Assembly: GCF_001693735.1 (NCBI RefSeq)
Contig: NZ_LWDV01000009.1
Coordinates: forward strand, 70,629 to 134,628
DNA length: 64,000 nucleotides
Origin: Orenia metallireducens
Lineage (GTDB): Bacteria > Bacillota > Halanaerobiia > Halobacteroidales > Halobacteroidaceae
Reading direction: 5' to 3'
How positions within the stretch are numbered: position 1 is the first letter of the stretch; each line of letters starts with the position of its first letter. The notes beneath the pieces are model-generated. The model had not been told where the DNA came from. It saw nothing but the letters and a program-made list of their open reading frames with translations, and searched no databases. Both the position numbers and the translations under genes were made by a program. Shown in pieces: positions 35,788-46,601 of this stretch.

Positions 35788-35844
35788 TTGACAAGAGAAA
35801 TGGTTTTTGATAAACTTTGGAAATGATAATAATTCTTATTTTCC
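35788..35844 (+). promoter_or_regulatory. Promoter toward apbE with Fur-like palindrome
   Basis: TTGACA (35788-35793), 17 nt, TAAACT (35811-35816). The predicted start site overlaps an imperfect palindrome GGAAATGATAATAATTC (35819-35835) continuing TTATTTTCC to 35844. A Fur-like site is probable. The remainder of 35845-36021 shows nothing further. Confidence 0.5.
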
Positions 35845-36021
35845 TAAGCGTTAGGATTTATTAAAATCATTCCTATAATGTAAGATTATTGATAATCTTA
35901 TATGACAGTATATTTAAATTTTACTCTAAAGTTGGATGACTATAATCGATTATGAGCTTAGCATTCTATTTATTGAATTAACTCATTTTGGGTTTTATTC
36001 ATAAAATTTTAAAAAGGATAT

Positions 36022-37080
36022 GTGGTGATAAAAGTGAAATTAAATAAGGAAAGATCTTTTAAAGCTGTTTGCTTTATGTTATTGATAAGTATAACTTTAT
36101 TAGGGTGTTCAGCTAAAAATGAAGATTCTAGTTTTAAAAGTGATTATAAGATGGGAACGATAGTTCAACTGAAGGTTTATGGTGCAGGTGTAGAGAGTAC
36201 AGTTGAAGAAGCCTTTACTTTAATAGATGAGTTAGAGCAGAAGATGAGCTTAAATATTAAAGGTAGTGAAATTAATCAAGTCAACAACTCTGCTGGTAAG
36301 AAAGGTGTAGAAGTAAGTATTGATACCTATCGAGTAATTGATAGAGCTTTAAATTATGCTAAGTTAAGCCAAGGGTACTTTGATCCTACTATCGGTCCAG
36401 TCGTTAAATTATGGGGGATAGGTAGTGAAGAACAGCAGATTCCTTCTAAAGATGAATTGGCAGATAAGTTGAAGTTAGTAAATTATAAGCAAGTAAAACT
36501 GAATCCTGAAATTAAAAGTATTAGCCTAGCAACAGCAGGTATGATTTTAGATGTAGGTGGGATTGCTAAAGGTTATGCTGCTGATAAGGTAATTGAACTA
36601 TTAAAGGGTCAGGGAGTAAAGAGTGCTTATATCAGTCTTGGTGGGAATGTATCTGTCTTAGGTGCCAAACCTGATGGTTCTGATTGGAAGGTAGGGATTC
36701 AAGATCCTAAGGCTAAAACCCGTGGTGAAATAATAGGTATTGTAAATGTAAAGGATAAGACTGTGGTTACTTCTGGTAATTATGAACGTTATTTTATTGA
36801 AGATGGAGTTAGATATCACCATATTTTAAATCCACAGACCGGTTATCCAGCTAGAAATGGAGTTATTAGTGCTACTATTGTAGCTAAAAGCTCCTTTGAT
36901 GCTGATGCGTTATCTACGGCTGTCTATATTCTAGGAGTAGAACAGGGATTACAATTGGTTAATACATTAGATGGTGTAGAGGCAATCTTGATTACTGAAG
37001 ATGATCAAATCTATGTTACAGATAAATTGAAGGATAAGTTTAAAATCACTAAAGAGAATAAATATAGCTTAATAAATTAA
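36022..37080 (+). CDS. apbE: ApbE/FmnB-type FAD:protein FMN transferase lipoprotein
   Basis: 352 aa. Lipoprotein signal with lipobox LLGC near residue 29. ApbE domain with GGIAKGYAADKVIELL, SLGGNVSVLGAKPDG and HHILNPQTGYPARNG, and the metal-binding aspartate near DADALSTAVY. It attaches FMN to threonine of exported proteins. Start could be GTG 36022, 36025 or 36034; AAGGA and GGTGAT both lie close. The pairing with NDH-2 and a prenyl synthase points to extracellular electron transfer or a flavinylated respiratory system. Confidence 0.92.
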   Translation: MVIKVKLNKERSFKAVCFMLLISITLLGCSAKNEDSSFKSDYKMGTIVQLKVYGAGVESTVEEAFTLIDELEQKMSLNIKGSEINQVNNSAGKKGVEVSIDTYRVIDRALNYAKLSQGYFDPTIGPVVKLWGIGSEEQQIPSKDELADKLKLVNYKQVKLNPEIKSISLATAGMILDVGGIAKGYAADKVIELLKGQGVKSAYISLGGNVSVLGAKPDGSDWKVGIQDPKAKTRGEIIGIVNVKDKTVVTSGNYERYFIEDGVRYHHILNPQTGYPARNGVISATIVAKSSFDADALSTAVYILGVEQGLQLVNTLDGVEAILITEDDQIYVTDKLKDKFKITKENKYSLIN

Positions 37081-37120
37081 GGATTAGTATCTCTAAATTA
37101 TTTAAAGTAGGTGATGTGGA

Positions 37121-38077
37121 GTGTTTTGGGATAGATTCCCCCTTATTAAAGAAGAGGTAGTTCAATTTGAAGATTATTTACAAGGGACTTTAGTCAGTAG
37201 GCAGCCCTTGATTCAAGAAGCTATTTCAGATTTGGCTAAATCAGGTGGTAAGAGAATTAGACCAGCTTTATTGATGTTAACAGCCAAATTTGGTGAATAT
37301 AAGAGAGAAGAGGTATGGTCATTAGCGGCTGCTTTAGAGATTTTGCATATGGCAACTTTAATCCATGATGATATTATAGATGATGCTAATTTACGGCGTG
37401 GATCTGAAACTGTACAATCTAAATATGGTAAGGATGTAGCTGTCTTTGCTGGAGATTATCTCTTTACTTTGACCTTTGATATCTTAGCAGGAGAAGCTAC
37501 AAATGAACAGCTAAAGCAAGTGTCTAATATAATTAAGCAAATTTGTGAAGGTGAGATTCAACAGCATCAAGATAGATATAATATAGATGTAACTTATAAA
37601 GGTTATTTTAAAAGGGTTAAGAGTAAGACTGCACTATTATTTGAAGGAAGCTGTGCTTTAGGAGCAGGTAGTGCAGGTCTACCTAAGGCAACAGTTAGAA
37701 ACCTTGGTCATTATGGGCGTTATATAGGAATGGCCTTCCAACTAGTGGATGACCTCTTTGACTTTACTAAAAGTAGTAGTAGTATTGGTAAGCCGAAAGG
37801 AAATGATTTTACCCAAGGTATCTATACCTTACCAATCTTATATACCCTTTATGAAAGTAGCTATGGCGAGAAGTTGGCAGAGTTATTAGATAATCCATTA
37901 GAGAATAATCAAGAAATTAAAGATATTATAACAAATAATGGTTCTTTAGATTATACCATGAAGGTAGCCAAAACCTATATCAATAAGGCTAAAAAGAAGA
38001 TTAAAGGTTTAGCAGGTAATCCTTATCATCAGATATTGATAGACTTGGCTGATATAGTTGTAAATAGAGATTATTAA
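37121..38077 (+). CDS. Polyprenyl diphosphate synthase (HepT/DmkB-like)
   Basis: 318 aa from GTG 37121. Trans-prenyltransferase fold with first aspartate motif LIHDDIIDDANLRRG and second LVDDLFDF; GGKRIRPALLML binds pyrophosphate. Length and small residues upstream of the first motif suggest a long-chain (menaquinone side-chain) product. Follows apbE by 40 nt on the same strand. In Listeria a similar enzyme (DmkB) feeds the quinone used for extracellular electron transfer. Confidence 0.9.
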   Translation: MFWDRFPLIKEEVVQFEDYLQGTLVSRQPLIQEAISDLAKSGGKRIRPALLMLTAKFGEYKREEVWSLAAALEILHMATLIHDDIIDDANLRRGSETVQSKYGKDVAVFAGDYLFTLTFDILAGEATNEQLKQVSNIIKQICEGEIQQHQDRYNIDVTYKGYFKRVKSKTALLFEGSCALGAGSAGLPKATVRNLGHYGRYIGMAFQLVDDLFDFTKSSSSIGKPKGNDFTQGIYTLPILYTLYESSYGEKLAELLDNPLENNQEIKDIITNNGSLDYTMKVAKTYINKAKKKIKGLAGNPYHQILIDLADIVVNRDY

Positions 38078-38266
38078 AAAGGTGTCAGTGTAGGTGTGAT
38101 CAAGGAGGTAAATCATACCTATACTGAAATAAAAAAATCTCCTTTACAATAAAATTGTCTGATGTTATAATTTTACATAAAGTAGCAAGATTTTTTATTA
38201 AAATCAGAAAAAATATTAATAAATTTCAGAACTGCTCCGTTAAGAGTATTTTATTTTTTTGATTTT

Positions 38267-39923
<1,657 letters not shown>

Positions 39924-39965
39924 TTATTTAAAACTCTTAAAATTTGAATTTGTACTTTATTGGTG

Positions 39966-40008
39966 GAGTTCCAATATTTTGATAAGATTAAATATTCTGC
40001 TGGAACTC
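39966..40008. terminator. Hairpin between convergent genes
   Basis: GAGTTCCA (39966-39973) pairs with TGGAACTC (40001-40008); long loop, T-rich flanks. Confidence 0.5.
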
Positions 40009-40030
40009 TTCTACTTTTGGACTTTAAACT

Positions 40031-40861
40031 TTATGATTCTGGGTAGTGTAAATTCTTAAATTGAGCATTTTCAACTACAGTTTTTCCAGGAGTTAATTTA
40101 ATATCTTTATCTATAATTACTTGATTGTAGATACTAGTTATTTTAAAATCGAAGGATTTTTGTCTTGGGTTAACTTTAGTAAAGATACCATCTGGTCTTC
40201 TTTTCAGTTTTATATATTTTTCTTTCTTCTTATCAAAGTACTCTAGTTTTTTAACTGGATAGAGGTGGTTTCTTAATTGTACATTTATATAATATTCAGT
40301 ACTATCTGAACCAAAATGATATTTTATTTTATCATCATTAGGGTCGGGGAATTCTAAGGGAATTATTCTCCATGTGGTACCGATAATACCCCTTGAGAGT
40401 CTAGTTATCTTTTGGAAAGCCTTTTCTTCTAAATCAATATAGTCTTTATCTTTACCCATACTATCAACAACTAATACTTTTATAGTATTTAGCCAGTTAG
40501 TGACTTCTAGATAGGCACCACACATTAGTCCTTTATTATAATCAGAGATATTAACTGCTGCTATATAGTATCCTTGCGGAGGAACTTTATAACAATGCCA
40601 TTCTTCGTGTTTATAATAAGTAGTTTTTCCCTTGTGAATTTCTTTGGGTTTAGGAATATAAATCTTTTCACCGGGATAGATAAGGTCTGGGTTCTTTATT
40701 TGAGGGTTGGCAGCAATTAATGTTCCAAGAGGTATGTTATTTCTTTGAGAAATGTAAAATAAAGTATCTCCGGGTTGTATAATATACTCATAGACTGGTT
40801 GAATAATTTGACTATCATTATTATTTTCATCTCTTTCAGTAGGTATTTTAATCACCTCCAT
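40031..40861 (-). CDS. LysM-expansin fusion protein
   Basis: 276 aa. LysM domain at about 25-72 (YIIQPGDTLFYISQRNNIPL, NPDLIYPGEKIYIP) binds peptidoglycan or chitin. Residues ~78-185 match the expansin double-psi barrel D1: GKTTYY, AAVNISDYN, CGAYLEVTN, VLVVDSM, DLEEKAFQKI, GIIGTTWRII; residues ~190-276 match the D2 carbohydrate-binding fold (YYINVQLRNHLYPVKKLE). No signal peptide is visible, so it may be a spore-coat or otherwise non-classically located wall-loosening protein. Ribosome site GGAGGTG precedes the start. Confidence 0.8.
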   Translation of the reverse strand: MEVIKIPTERDENNNDSQIIQPVYEYIIQPGDTLFYISQRNNIPLGTLIAANPQIKNPDLIYPGEKIYIPKPKEIHKGKTTYYKHEEWHCYKVPPQGYYIAAVNISDYNKGLMCGAYLEVTNWLNTIKVLVVDSMGKDKDYIDLEEKAFQKITRLSRGIIGTTWRIIPLEFPDPNDDKIKYHFGSDSTEYYINVQLRNHLYPVKKLEYFDKKKEKYIKLKRRPDGIFTKVNPRQKSFDFKITSIYNQVIIDKDIKLTPGKTVVENAQFKNLHYPES

Positions 40862-41075
40862 ATGTTAAATTTGTTTAAATATTATATATTATGTTATAAA
40901 TGTTATAAGTGTTACATTGAAAATTGAGATTGAATTGCAATTGAAGGTAGGAAGATGTGAGTTTTAGTGAGCTGTATATGCTAAAGATATTATTCTAGTA
41001 AGATAATTGATAATGTCTATCATGGATTTTTAGAATATAATATTATTTTAATCTTACGCTAAGGAGGAAGTTACT

Positions 41076-42113
41076 GTGGGTGTGACAATCAAAGATGTTG
41101 CTAAAGAGGCTAAGGTCTCTATTGCAACGGTATCTTATGTGATTAATAATAAAGGAAATGTAACTGATGAAACCAAAGAGAAGGTGTTAAAGGCTGTTAA
41201 AAAGTTAGGCTATCAACCTAATCTCTCTGCCAGAAATTTGGTTGGGCAAAAGAGTAATCTAATCGGTGTATTAATACCTAATTGGGGTGATGCTGATAGA
41301 TTAAGTGAGGGCAATAAGGACAATTTTAACTTTGATAACCCCTTTTATGGCAATATACTCAATAGTATAGAGTCACTAAGTACAAAGGAAGGCTACAGTA
41401 TATTACTTATCGGTTCTACTATTACTGCTGATAAAGTTAAAAATATAATTTTACAGAGGGATTTAGATGGTTTGATTATCATTGGAGCACTTCCTAAGCT
41501 GATAGATAATTTGAGTGAAATTAAGATTCCAATAGTCTTGATTGATAGCTATACTAAGCAGGAGAAGTTTTATAAGGTAGGAATTGATGATGAGTATGGA
41601 GGTTATATTGCTACCAAGCACCTCTTGGATTTAGGGCATAAGGAGATTGGCCTGATTAGTGGTGAATTAATAGAAGATGGTGTTGATATGGAACGTTTTA
41701 AAGGATATAAAAGGGCTTTACTTGAAAGAAATCTCCCTATCAAAGAGGAGAATATATGTAATGTAGGTGTTTCGATGGAGGGGGGATATCATGGAGTAGA
41801 GGAGTTATTAAAGCAGAATCAGCAGTTAACAGCAATCTTCTCAACTGCTGATATTATGAGTATGGGAATTTATAAAAAGTTAAATGAGCTTAAATTCAAG
41901 ATACCAGAGGATATTTCAATTGTTAGTTTCGATAATTTTCCTTATACTGAATTTCTCCATCCTTCTCTAAGTACAGTAAGTCAACCAGTTTTCTTAAAGG
42001 GAAGGCAGGCTGCAGAGGTATTGATTGATTTAATTGCTGGAGATAGAGTGGATAATCAGACCTTGACTCTTCCCATAGAACTAATTAAAAGGGATTCAGT
42101 TAAAAGGTTATGA
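41076..42113 (+). CDS. LacI-family transcriptional regulator (sugar-responsive)
   Basis: 345 aa from GTG 41076 behind AAGGAGG. N-terminal helix-turn-helix (TIKDVAKEAKVSIATVSYVI) with hinge LGYQPNLSARNL, then a periplasmic-binding-protein-like effector domain (GLISGELIEDG, STADIMSMGIYKKL, FDNFPYTEFLHPSLSTV). Probably responds to alpha-glucosides and controls the GH31 gene behind it and the operator at 38267. Confidence 0.92.
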   Translation: MGVTIKDVAKEAKVSIATVSYVINNKGNVTDETKEKVLKAVKKLGYQPNLSARNLVGQKSNLIGVLIPNWGDADRLSEGNKDNFNFDNPFYGNILNSIESLSTKEGYSILLIGSTITADKVKNIILQRDLDGLIIIGALPKLIDNLSEIKIPIVLIDSYTKQEKFYKVGIDDEYGGYIATKHLLDLGHKEIGLISGELIEDGVDMERFKGYKRALLERNLPIKEENICNVGVSMEGGYHGVEELLKQNQQLTAIFSTADIMSMGIYKKLNELKFKIPEDISIVSFDNFPYTEFLHPSLSTVSQPVFLKGRQAAEVLIDLIAGDRVDNQTLTLPIELIKRDSVKRL

Positions 42114-42161
42114 TGGCAGAGTATTGCTAAAGCTGATTTATTATTAAAGATAGGAGTTGAT

Positions 42162-44564
42162 ATGATGAATAGCTCAGAGATTATAGATAATGGTAGTTTA
42201 ACTGGAGATAATAGTTATTTTATCTTTAGTGAGCTTGTAGATTATCAAAAGGAAGGGAACGTATTATTTTTAAGGCTAACAGAGGGGAGTATAGCCTTAG
42301 AGTTTTTAACTAGTGATATCCTTAGAGTAATCATGGCTAAAGGTGATAATCAAATTGATTTTAGTAGTACCCCAGCAGTAGTTGACCATACTTTGAATTA
42401 TAATAATTTTAGTATCTTAGATAGAACAGAAGTATTAGAGGTTAAAACAGAGTCCTTAAAGATTTTAATCAATAAGAAGAAGTTTTCTTTAAGCTTTTAT
42501 GACTTAGAAGACAATCTAATTCACCAAGATTATAATGACCATGCTCTTGGTTGGAGTGGAGATCAGGTTAGAGCATGGAAGAAGTTAGAGGAGCAAGAGA
42601 GATTCTATGGGCTTGGAGAGAAGACAGGATATTTAGATAAGCGGGGGCGTAAGTATACTATGTGGAATACCGATACCTTCAACCCCCATGTACCAAGTAC
42701 TGACCCCTTATATCAATCTATTCCTTTTTTAATTGGATTTAATCAAGGGAGAAGCTATGGAATTTACTTTGACAATAGCTATCAGACTTACTTTGATCTA
42801 GGATTGAATTCTAAGGAGTATTATTCCTTCTGGGCTGAAGGTGGGAAGCTAGATTACTATTTTATCAATGGTTCTAATATCAAAGAGATAATTAAATCCT
42901 ATACCAATTTAACAGGCAGGATGCCACTACCACCAAAATGGTCTTTAGGCTATCACCAATCCCGTTATAGCTATCATCCTGAAGCAGAGGTTAGAGAAAT
43001 AGCCCAGAAGTTTAGAGAGAAGGAGATTCCCTGTGATGTAATCCATCTTGATATTCATTATATGGATGAATACAAGGTCTTTACTTGGAATGAGAAGGAA
43101 TTTCCTCAACCTAAACAGATGCTAAGTGACTTAGGTGAGGATGGTTTTAAAGTAGTAACGATTATCGATCCTGGGGTAAAAAAAGACCCTCGTTATAAGT
43201 TATATCAGGAGGGGCTTGAGCATGATTACTTCTGTAAATACCTAGACGGAGAATATTATATTGGTAAGGTCTGGCCTGGTGATTGTGTTTTTCCAGACTT
43301 TACAAAGGCAGAGGTTAGAAGGTGGTGGGGAGATAAGCATCACCTATTGTTAGAGCAAGGTGTAAAAGGAATCTGGAATGATATGAATGAACCAGGTATC
43401 TTCAGTGATACCAGCACTATGGATATTGAAGTAGTCCATGATAATGATGGTGATATGGGAACTCATAGCCGTTTTCATAATTTATATGGCTTGTTAGAGG
43501 GGCAGGCTACTTATGAAGGGCTAAAGAGATATAATTCTAAGGAACGTCCCTTTGTCTTAACGAGAGCAGGCTTTTCAGGGATTCAACGTTATTCAGCTGT
43601 CTGGACAGGGGATAATCGTAGCTTTTGGATTCATTTAGAGATGGCGATACCGATGTTGATAAATATGGGTCTTTCTGGAATTACCTTCTGTGGAACTGAT
43701 GTAGGGGGATTTGCTGATAACAGCGATGGGGAGCTGTTGACCCGTTGGATACAGCTAGGTCTATTTATGCCTTTTTTGAGAAACCATTGTGCCATTAATA
43801 ATATCAACCAAGAGCCTTGGTCTTTTGGCAAGAAGTATGAAGAGATAATTAGAAAGTATCTTAAGTTACGTTATAGGTTCTTAACCCATCTTTATAACCT
43901 CTTCTATCAAGCTCATCAAAGTGGATTACCTATAATGAGACCTTTAGTTTTAGAGTATCCTGAAGATGAGAAGACCTATAATCTCTCAGACCAGTTTATG
44001 GTCGGTGATAGTGTCCTAGTAGCTCCAGTATACCAACCAGATAGAAGTGAGCGGATGGTCTATCTACCTAAGGGAGAATGGCATGATTTCTGGACTGGGC
44101 ATAGCTATCAAGGTGAAGAGCATATTATAGCTAAGGCACCTTTAGACACGATGCCGATCTTTATTAAAGCAGGTGCTATTCTACCTTTATCCCCAGTGAT
44201 GAATTATGTAGGGGAAGAGAAGATAGAGGAACTTGAGTTAAATATATACTTAAGTGGTGATGTTAAAGAAGGTAGCTATTGTCTCTATGAAGACGATGGG
44301 AGCAGCTTTGCTTATCAGCAAGGGAGATATAATATAAGGGAGTTTAGTTATCTCTATCAAACTGATAGATTAGAGTTTAACATAGATAGTCTAGCAGATG
44401 ATTATCAATTAGAGTATAGTAATTACTTAATTAGATTTAGGAATTTAGATTTAGAACCTAGCGTAGTAATGATAGATGGAGTTAAAAGTAATCAATGGGA
44501 ATATAATCATGGTGGCTTAGAACTTAAGGTAGAGATTGAGGCAAGTAAGATAGAGATTAAATAA
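42162..44564 (+). CDS. GH31 family alpha-glucosidase
   Basis: 800 aa. N-terminal beta-sandwich, then a TIM barrel with WNDMNEPGIF containing the nucleophile aspartate, and the acid/base region VWTGDNRSFW, plus RNHCAINNINQEPW. C-terminal DUF5110-like beta domains. No signal peptide, so cytoplasmic; acts on maltose- or isomaltose-type oligosaccharides. ATG 42162 or 42165 behind TAGGAG. Follows lacI by 48 nt and is terminated at 44571. Confidence 0.92.
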   Translation: MMNSSEIIDNGSLTGDNSYFIFSELVDYQKEGNVLFLRLTEGSIALEFLTSDILRVIMAKGDNQIDFSSTPAVVDHTLNYNNFSILDRTEVLEVKTESLKILINKKKFSLSFYDLEDNLIHQDYNDHALGWSGDQVRAWKKLEEQERFYGLGEKTGYLDKRGRKYTMWNTDTFNPHVPSTDPLYQSIPFLIGFNQGRSYGIYFDNSYQTYFDLGLNSKEYYSFWAEGGKLDYYFINGSNIKEIIKSYTNLTGRMPLPPKWSLGYHQSRYSYHPEAEVREIAQKFREKEIPCDVIHLDIHYMDEYKVFTWNEKEFPQPKQMLSDLGEDGFKVVTIIDPGVKKDPRYKLYQEGLEHDYFCKYLDGEYYIGKVWPGDCVFPDFTKAEVRRWWGDKHHLLLEQGVKGIWNDMNEPGIFSDTSTMDIEVVHDNDGDMGTHSRFHNLYGLLEGQATYEGLKRYNSKERPFVLTRAGFSGIQRYSAVWTGDNRSFWIHLEMAIPMLINMGLSGITFCGTDVGGFADNSDGELLTRWIQLGLFMPFLRNHCAINNINQEPWSFGKKYEEIIRKYLKLRYRFLTHLYNLFYQAHQSGLPIMRPLVLEYPEDEKTYNLSDQFMVGDSVLVAPVYQPDRSERMVYLPKGEWHDFWTGHSYQGEEHIIAKAPLDTMPIFIKAGAILPLSPVMNYVGEEKIEELELNIYLSGDVKEGSYCLYEDDGSSFAYQQGRYNIREFSYLYQTDRLEFNIDSLADDYQLEYSNYLIRFRNLDLEPSVVMIDGVKSNQWEYNHGGLELKVEIEASKIEIK

Positions 44565-44570
44565 GTATAA

Positions 44571-44610
44571 ATAAAGAACGAGTATATTAGCTAATATACT
44601 CGTTCTTTAT
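44571..44610. terminator. Perfect 40-nt palindromic terminator
   Basis: ATAAAGAACGAGTATATTAG and its exact reverse complement meet without a loop gap, with flanking A and T runs; works in either direction. Confidence 0.85.
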
Positions 44611-44691
44611 TTAATAAACACTTAAATTAGAAAGATTGTTGGGATGATATAAATTATACTTAGAAACTAGAAAATTATATATAAATTAGTC

Positions 44692-44722
44692 TTGACCTTA
44701 TCATTATGATAAGGTCTATAAT
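44692..44722 (+). promoter_or_regulatory. MerR-type promoter with 19-nt spacer
   Basis: TTGACC (44692-44697) and TATAAT (44717-44722) are 19 nt apart, the over-long spacing that MerR proteins correct. The spacer holds a perfect palindrome, GACCTTATCA and TGATAAGGTC around TTA (44694-44716). Confidence 0.8.
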
Positions 44723-44764
44723 AATAGTATAATCGGATTTGTTTTACAGAAGGGAGGTGAAAGC

Positions 44765-45583
44765 TTGTTTAAAATAGGAGAATTTTCAAAGTTTACAAAA
44801 GTATCTAAAAGAATGTTAAGGCATTATGATAAGGTTGGATTATTTAAGCCTGCAAAAATTGATAAATTAACAGGGTATCGTTACTATTCAGCAAAACAAA
44901 TGCCAGAACTTATCAAAATAATTATATTTAGAGATGTTGGGTTTAACATAGCAGAAATATCTAGATTAGTTAAAATGAAAGATAATGAAGATATTTTAAA
45001 AGAATTAGAAATGAAAAAGTTGGAAATTGAAGAGAATATCAATAATCAAAGGAAAACTATATCTGATATTAATAAGATTATTTCTACATTAGGAAAGGAG
45101 ATGATTACAATGGATTATAAAGTTGAATTCAAAGAAATAGCAAGTTGTAAAGTAGTATCGATAAGAGATAAGGTGAAGAATTATAGTAAAGAAGTTGACT
45201 TATGGGCTATGTTAGGTAATTTTGCTCAAAAGAATCAATTACAACCTAATGGTAATCCTTTTGCAATATATCATGACAGCGAGTATAAAGAAAGTAATGT
45301 AGATATTGAAGTTGCTATGCCTGTGGCAGAGTTACAAGAAAACGAAGGAAAATTTGTCTTTAGAGAAGTTGAACCCGTGCCATGTGTCGCAACACTTTTA
45401 TATAAAGGGCGTTATGAAAACATTGATAGAGCCTTTTTCTTTCTTGCAAATTGGATTGAAGATAGTGAATATGAGTCTTATGGAGAAGTACGTCAAGTAT
45501 CTATTAAAGGAGCATGGAATGAATCTAAGCCAGATAACTATCTAGTAGAAGTCCAAATACCTGTAAGAAAACAAAATATGTAG
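44765..45583 (+). CDS. MerR-family regulator with GyrI-like effector domain
   Basis: 272 aa from TTG 44765 behind GGGAGGTG. MerR helix-turn-helix (FKIGEFSKFTKVSKRMLRHY, GYRYYS), a dimerisation coiled coil (about 75-118) and a GyrI/SOUL-like ligand domain (about 125-270) as in BmrR/multidrug sensors. The preceding palindromic promoter indicates self-activation. No obvious efflux gene beside it. Confidence 0.9.
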   Translation: MFKIGEFSKFTKVSKRMLRHYDKVGLFKPAKIDKLTGYRYYSAKQMPELIKIIIFRDVGFNIAEISRLVKMKDNEDILKELEMKKLEIEENINNQRKTISDINKIISTLGKEMITMDYKVEFKEIASCKVVSIRDKVKNYSKEVDLWAMLGNFAQKNQLQPNGNPFAIYHDSEYKESNVDIEVAMPVAELQENEGKFVFREVEPVPCVATLLYKGRYENIDRAFFFLANWIEDSEYESYGEVRQVSIKGAWNESKPDNYLVEVQIPVRKQNM

Positions 45584-46162
45584 ATTCAAATAATTATTTT
45601 AATTAGAGATATAGAGCAAAGCATGTTTTGCTGTAATTGTTGATTATTAGCTAATAATCAATTTAGCCCAAGACTACTTCCTTATCCTTTTTCCTTTAGG
45701 TCATGTGGTTAATAATTAATTAAAGTATCATACGCGTTAACTTAAGCTGAATTTTGACAATTGGTTAACGGAATATTATATTCAATTAACCTTTCAACAC
45801 TTATTTTTTCTTATGTTTTTCATATAAACTAGCTTCTGCAATTCTTTTAAAGAAAAAATAAGTTCTTTAATATTAGGAATCATGAAAATTAAAATCTCGG
45901 TAACTTTTGTACTTTCATCAGACAATAATTTTATAAAAAGTAGGTTCAACAACGAACTTTGTGATTAAGAATAGTAATGGGCTAAATTTAAGTTATGAGT
46001 TAGCTACAGATTTTCAAATTATGATAATACCAGAGTTTAAAACCTGTGGATAAAAGGTTATTTACAATTTCAAAAATATATTTTCATAAAAGTTGTGGAA
46101 GGACCCAAATTGCTCATAAAATTTACATAGTTTCAGTAGAAACATTTAGCATACGAGCAATA

Positions 46163-46181
46163 GATAATGATTATCATTCAT
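46163..46181. promoter_or_regulatory. Isolated Fur box in a 764-nt gene-free stretch
   Basis: GATAATGATTATCATTCAT matches the classical 19-bp Fur box (GATAATGATAATCATTATC) at most positions. A TTGACA at 46197 with TATCCT 17 nt on could be a promoter toward the ferredoxin. The rest of 45584-46330 has no supportable gene and may contain eroded sequence. Confidence 0.6.
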
Positions 46182-46347
46182 GTTTGTTCTCCTTTATTGA
46201 CAAGCAATATTACATATGCTATCCTATTATCGTAAGAGAATTACTTACATAATTAAGTTTGATTAATTTTATAAGTTAGTCATTTTTTGAATTAATAATT
46301 AATATCTTAGATTTAGTATTATATAAATTTATGTGGAGGTGAAGGTC

Positions 46348-46515
46348 ATGGCTTATACAATTAGTGATGCTTGTATTTCTTGTGGTGTATGCGAAAGCAC
46401 TTGCCCAGTAGAAGCTATTTTTGAAGGTGATACTCAATTTGAAATCGATGCTGATGCTTGTATCGATTGTGGTGCTTGTGCAGGATCTTGTCCAGTAGAG
46501 GCAATTGAAGAGTAA
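46348..46515 (+). CDS. 2[4Fe-4S] ferredoxin
   Basis: 55 aa from ATG 46348 behind GGAGGTGAAGG; an upstream in-frame ATG at 46333 overlaps that site. Two classic cluster motifs, CISCGVCESTCPVEA and CIDCGACAGSCPVEA. Clostridial-type electron carrier for pyruvate:ferredoxin oxidoreductase and hydrogenase. Monocistronic, closed by the hairpin at 46525. Confidence 0.97.
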   Translation: MAYTISDACISCGVCESTCPVEAIFEGDTQFEIDADACIDCGACAGSCPVEAIEE

Positions 46516-46524
46516 TAAATACAT

Positions 46525-46561
46525 AAAACCTCAGAGAGGACTATCCTCTCTGAGGTTTTTT
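46525..46561 (+). terminator. Strong terminator of the ferredoxin gene
   Basis: ACCTCAGAGAGGA and TCCTCTCTGAGGT around CTA, then seven T. Confidence 0.92.
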
Positions 46562-46601
46562 TATTTTAGATATGATTTTTAAAGGTGTGTATCTGTTTAA
46601 A

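Noticed and set aside
33625-38077. Complete Listeria-type electron transfer locus
   Set aside because: Only three of the expected components are present; PplA, EetA, EetB and DmkA are not in the window, so the system is called partial.
46046-46252. 68-codon open frame before the ferredoxin
   Set aside because: No ribosome site, no recognisable protein pattern, and it covers the Fur box and a promoter-like site; likely chance.
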